8,366 bases of DNA from contig DYDC01000107.1 of assembly GCA_020718125.1 (NCBI GenBank), forward strand, positions 1 to 8,366, read 5' to 3'. The notes under the pieces were generated by a model, which saw only the letters and a list, made by a program, of their open reading frames with translations, did no database searches and had not been told where the DNA came from. Shown piece by piece: positions 6,665-8,366 of this stretch. Position 1 is the stretch's first letter, and each line of letters opens with the position of its first letter. The stretch is from Methylacidiphilum sp. Its GTDB lineage: Bacteria > Verrucomicrobiota > Verrucomicrobiia > CAIQCK01. Position numbers and translations under genes: made by a program.

Positions 6665-7978
6665 ATGATCAAGGCCCGAATGCGTCCGGAGAAATCGCGC
6701 GGCCCCGTCGGCGTGGTGGGGCTGGGCTACGTCGGCATGCCATTGGCGGCGGCGTTTGCAGGGCATCTGCCGGTCATCGGGTTCGACATCAACGCCCGCC
6801 GCGTCGCGGCGCTGCGGCGCGGCCACGATGAGACGGGCGAAAACTCGCCGGCGGATTTGCGGCAGCGAAACCTGACCTTCACCACCGCCCCGAAGCTGCT
6901 GCGCCATTGCCCGTTTGTCATCATCACCGCGCCAACGCCGATAGATACGGCGAAGCGGCCGGACCTCGGCCCGGTGCGCCGCGCCACCAAGATTGTTGGG
7001 CGCAACCTGCGCCCCGGCGCGACGGTGGTGCTGGAGAGCACGGTTTATCCCGGCGTGACCGAGGAGGTCGTGTTGCCCGTCCTTGAACGCGAGAGCGGCC
7101 TGCGGCTCGCGCGCGGGGAGTTTTTCATCGGCTATTCGCCCGAGCGCATCAACCCCGGCGACAAACGGCACACGCTCGCGCGCGTCATCAAGGTCGTCAG
7201 CGGCTGCGACGCGGCGACGCTGGAGCGCGTGGCGGGCTACTACGGGTGGATCTGCAAAGCTGGCGTCCACCGCGCGCCGACCATCAAGACCGCCGAGGCG
7301 GCCAAGGTCGTCGAGAACATCCAGCGCGACCTGAACATCGCACTGATGAACGAGCTGTCGCTGATCTTTGCAAGGCTCGGCATCGAAACCCGCGCCGTGC
7401 TTGATGCCGCGGCGACAAAGTGGAACTTCCAGCGGTTCACGCCGGGGCTGGTCGGCGGCCATTGCATCGGCGTGGACCCCTACTACTTGACCCACAAAGC
7501 GCTGGAGGTCGGCCATCATCCCGCCGTCATCCTCGCGGGCCGCGCCGTCAACGACGCGATGGCCGTCCACCTCGGCCGCATGATCGCGCGCGCCATCTCC
7601 CAGACGGGCCGGCCGCTCCGGGGCGCGCGCGTGCTCATGATGGGGCTGACGTTCAAGGAGAACGTCCCCGACGTGCGCAACTCGAAGGTGGCGGACACCA
7701 TCCGTCACCTGCGCGCGCAGAAGGTGGAGGTGATCGGATGCGACCCGTTGCTGGACGCAACGGTGGTGCGGCGCGAGTTCGGCATCCGCAACGTCGCGTT
7801 CGCCAAGGCCGGCCGCGTGGACGCGGTGTGTATCGTCAACAACCATCGCGCGTTTGCCGGTATCACGCTGGACGACTTGAAACGGCTGATGCCAAGGCAG
7901 CCGATCCTCGTGGACCTCAAGAACCTCTTCGACCGCGCTGCGACCGAGCGGGCGGGGTTTCATTACCACAGCCTGTAG
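6665..7978 (+). CDS. UDP-N-acetylhexosamine/UDP-sugar 6-dehydrogenase (TviB/WbpO/WecC-type)
   Basis: Oxidises C6 of a UDP-sugar to the uronic acid with two NAD+, providing a building block for surface polysaccharide. The 437-residue protein has the three expected domains. The N-terminal NAD-binding fold has GLGYVG (19-24) and Asp41 for the adenine ribose. TPID (91-94) and ESTVYPG (124-130) follow, then YSPERINPGD (157-166). The central part has EAAKVVENIQRD with Lys214 and Asn218, and GGHCIGVDPYYL (264-275) with the nucleophile Cys267. The C-terminal UDP-binding domain has LTFKENVPDVRNSK (328-341). YSPERINPGD and GGHCIGVDPYYL favour the N-acetylhexosamine-using TviB/WbpO/WecC branch over UDP-glucose dehydrogenase. 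The exact substrate is not decided. ATG 6665 is chosen. ATG 6680 (432 residues), with AAGG 5 bases upstream, is a real alternative. The gene stands alone, divergent from the his operon. Confidence 0.93.
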   Translation: MIKARMRPEKSRGPVGVVGLGYVGMPLAAAFAGHLPVIGFDINARRVAALRRGHDETGENSPADLRQRNLTFTTAPKLLRHCPFVIITAPTPIDTAKRPDLGPVRRATKIVGRNLRPGATVVLESTVYPGVTEEVVLPVLERESGLRLARGEFFIGYSPERINPGDKRHTLARVIKVVSGCDAATLERVAGYYGWICKAGVHRAPTIKTAEAAKVVENIQRDLNIALMNELSLIFARLGIETRAVLDAAATKWNFQRFTPGLVGGHCIGVDPYYLTHKALEVGHHPAVILAGRAVNDAMAVHLGRMIARAISQTGRPLRGARVLMMGLTFKENVPDVRNSKVADTIRHLRAQKVEVIGCDPLLDATVVRREFGIRNVAFAKAGRVDAVCIVNNHRAFAGITLDDLKRLMPRQPILVDLKNLFDRAATERAGFHYHSL

Positions 7979-7990
7979 GTGGGGAACCCT

Positions 7991-8009
7991 GTCGGAAGGC
8001 TATTCCGGC
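7991..8009 (+). terminator. Possible terminator hairpin of the UDP-sugar dehydrogenase
   Basis: GTCGGAA (7991-7997) pairs with TTCCGGC (8003-8009), 7 bp including one G-U, around a 5-base loop. It starts 12 bases after the stop codon. The following bases TTCCTGCC are only mildly T-rich, so termination is plausible but not classical. Confidence 0.35.
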
Positions 8010-8040
8010 TTCCTGCCTCCCAATAAACAGCCGCCGGGCT

Positions 8041-8064
8041 GCGGGCGACTACGTCGTTGCCCGC
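8041..8064. repeat. Inverted repeat / hairpin
   Basis: GCGGGC (8041-8046) and GCCCGC (8059-8064) pair, with GAC/GTT extending the stem through one G-U. No T-run follows on either strand, so its role is unknown. Confidence 0.4.
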
Positions 8065-8070
8065 GCTTAT

Positions 8071-8091
8071 TCCGCCGCAAACTCCGGCGGA
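8071..8091. repeat. Inverted repeat / hairpin
   Basis: TCCGCCG (8071-8077) and CGGCGGA (8085-8091) form a perfect 7-bp stem with a 7-base loop. It is the second of the hairpins clustered between 8041 and 8154. Confidence 0.45.
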
Positions 8092-8136
8092 CACCGGCGG
8101 CTAAATCAGAATCGGTTTCACTCAAAGAACTGGTTC

Positions 8137-8154
8137 CTCGCTGTTTTCAGCGAG
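8137..8154. repeat. Inverted repeat / hairpin with TTTT loop
   Basis: CTCGCTG (8137-8143) and CAGCGAG (8148-8154) form a perfect 7-bp stem around a TTTT loop. Neither flank carries a T-run, so it is not a classical terminator. Confidence 0.5.
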
Positions 8155-8335
8155 CGGGGAGGCGGAGGCGTGCGGCGGTGGACACGCTGAAGTCATGGCT
8201 GCGAGGCTTCTACTACGATGCCATGGCTGCTGGAAACGCCCGAAAAGCCCTCTCACTCGCAACCGTCTCCAAACCGCCTTGGTTACCCTGATGAGAAATC
8301 CGCGCTATGTGCTGAAAACCGCGCGTTTTTGCCGC

Positions 8336-8365
8336 TTGACGGCACGCGGCACGCTGAAGTAGTCT
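8336..8365 (+). promoter_or_regulatory. Promoter-like motif running into the right edge
   Basis: TTGACG (8336-8341) and TAGTCT (8360-8365) are spaced 18 bases apart. The -10 resembles the TAGACT of the promoter at 6629-6656. It would drive a rightward gene beyond the window. The -10 matches consensus at only 3 of 6 positions. Confidence 0.3.
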
Positions 8366-8366
8366 G

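Larger units (their letters stand above)
7979..8366. other. Intergenic stretch with hairpins, no supported gene
   Basis: 388 bases after the dehydrogenase gene. Beyond the hairpins and the edge promoter listed separately, I see no supported gene. Short reading frames from ATG 8195 (55 codons, ending TAG 8360-8362) and from ATG 8218 (open to the window edge) have no ribosome binding site and no recognisable motif. An 11-base direct repeat, CACGCTGAAGT, occurs at 8183-8193 and 8350-8360. Confidence 0.6.

Noticed and set aside
6650..7969. 439-codon minus-strand open frame opposite the UDP-sugar dehydrogenase
   Set aside because: The plus-strand protein is unambiguous. The antisense translation is Arg/His/Asp-rich without motifs.
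8195..8362. 55-codon open frame from ATG 8195 to TAG 8362
   Set aside because: It has no ribosome binding site, a basic low-information translation, and overlapping open frames in the other phases of the same stretch.

Overview
The window is a GC-rich bacterial chromosome segment with tightly packed genes. It has two leftward gene groups (positions 1 to about 6580) and one rightward gene (6665-7978), followed by about 390 bases with no gene I can support. The inverted-pair palindromic repeats between the his genes (CATGGGCTTCCAGCCCATG type and CGGCGGTCTATGACCGCCG type) resemble repeats I associate with Verrucomicrobiota such as Pedosphaera-like lineages. That placement is from memory and is only an inference.

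Region 1 (minus strand, 2837 down to 1): a short-chain dehydrogenase, a fused-subunit CoA-transferase and a thiolase whose 3' part is cut off by the window edge. They are coupled by a 4-base ATGA overlap and a 1-base gap. A good promoter (TTGCCA-16-TACAAT) precedes the first gene. Together they look like a cassette for activating, oxidising and thiolytically cleaving, or making, short 3-hydroxy/3-keto acids such as 3-hydroxybutyrate and acetoacetate.

Region 2 (minus strand, 6579 down to 2853): a small secreted LolA-like protein, then hisD, hisC and hisB, three histidine biosynthesis enzymes with intact catalytic residues. The secreted protein overlaps hisD by ATGA. The hisD-hisC gap and the hisC-hisB gap each hold an inverted pair of 8-bp-stem, 3-nt-loop palindromes from two different sequence families. 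One of them supplies the last seven codons and stop of hisC. No hisG, hisH, hisA, hisF or hisI is present here.

Region 3 (plus strand): a UDP-sugar 6-dehydrogenase of the TviB/WbpO/WecC type, probably for surface polysaccharide, divergent from the secreted protein-his operon. Its promoter (TTGACA-16-TAGACT) puts the transcript start almost on the first ATG. The last 388 bases hold several hairpins and a promoter-like motif running off the right edge.

I do not see a previously undescribed defence, mobile or RNA system. The points most worth a second look are the covarying repeat pair fused to the end of hisC, the second repeat pair abutting the hisC ribosome binding site, and the secreted protein coupled to hisD.
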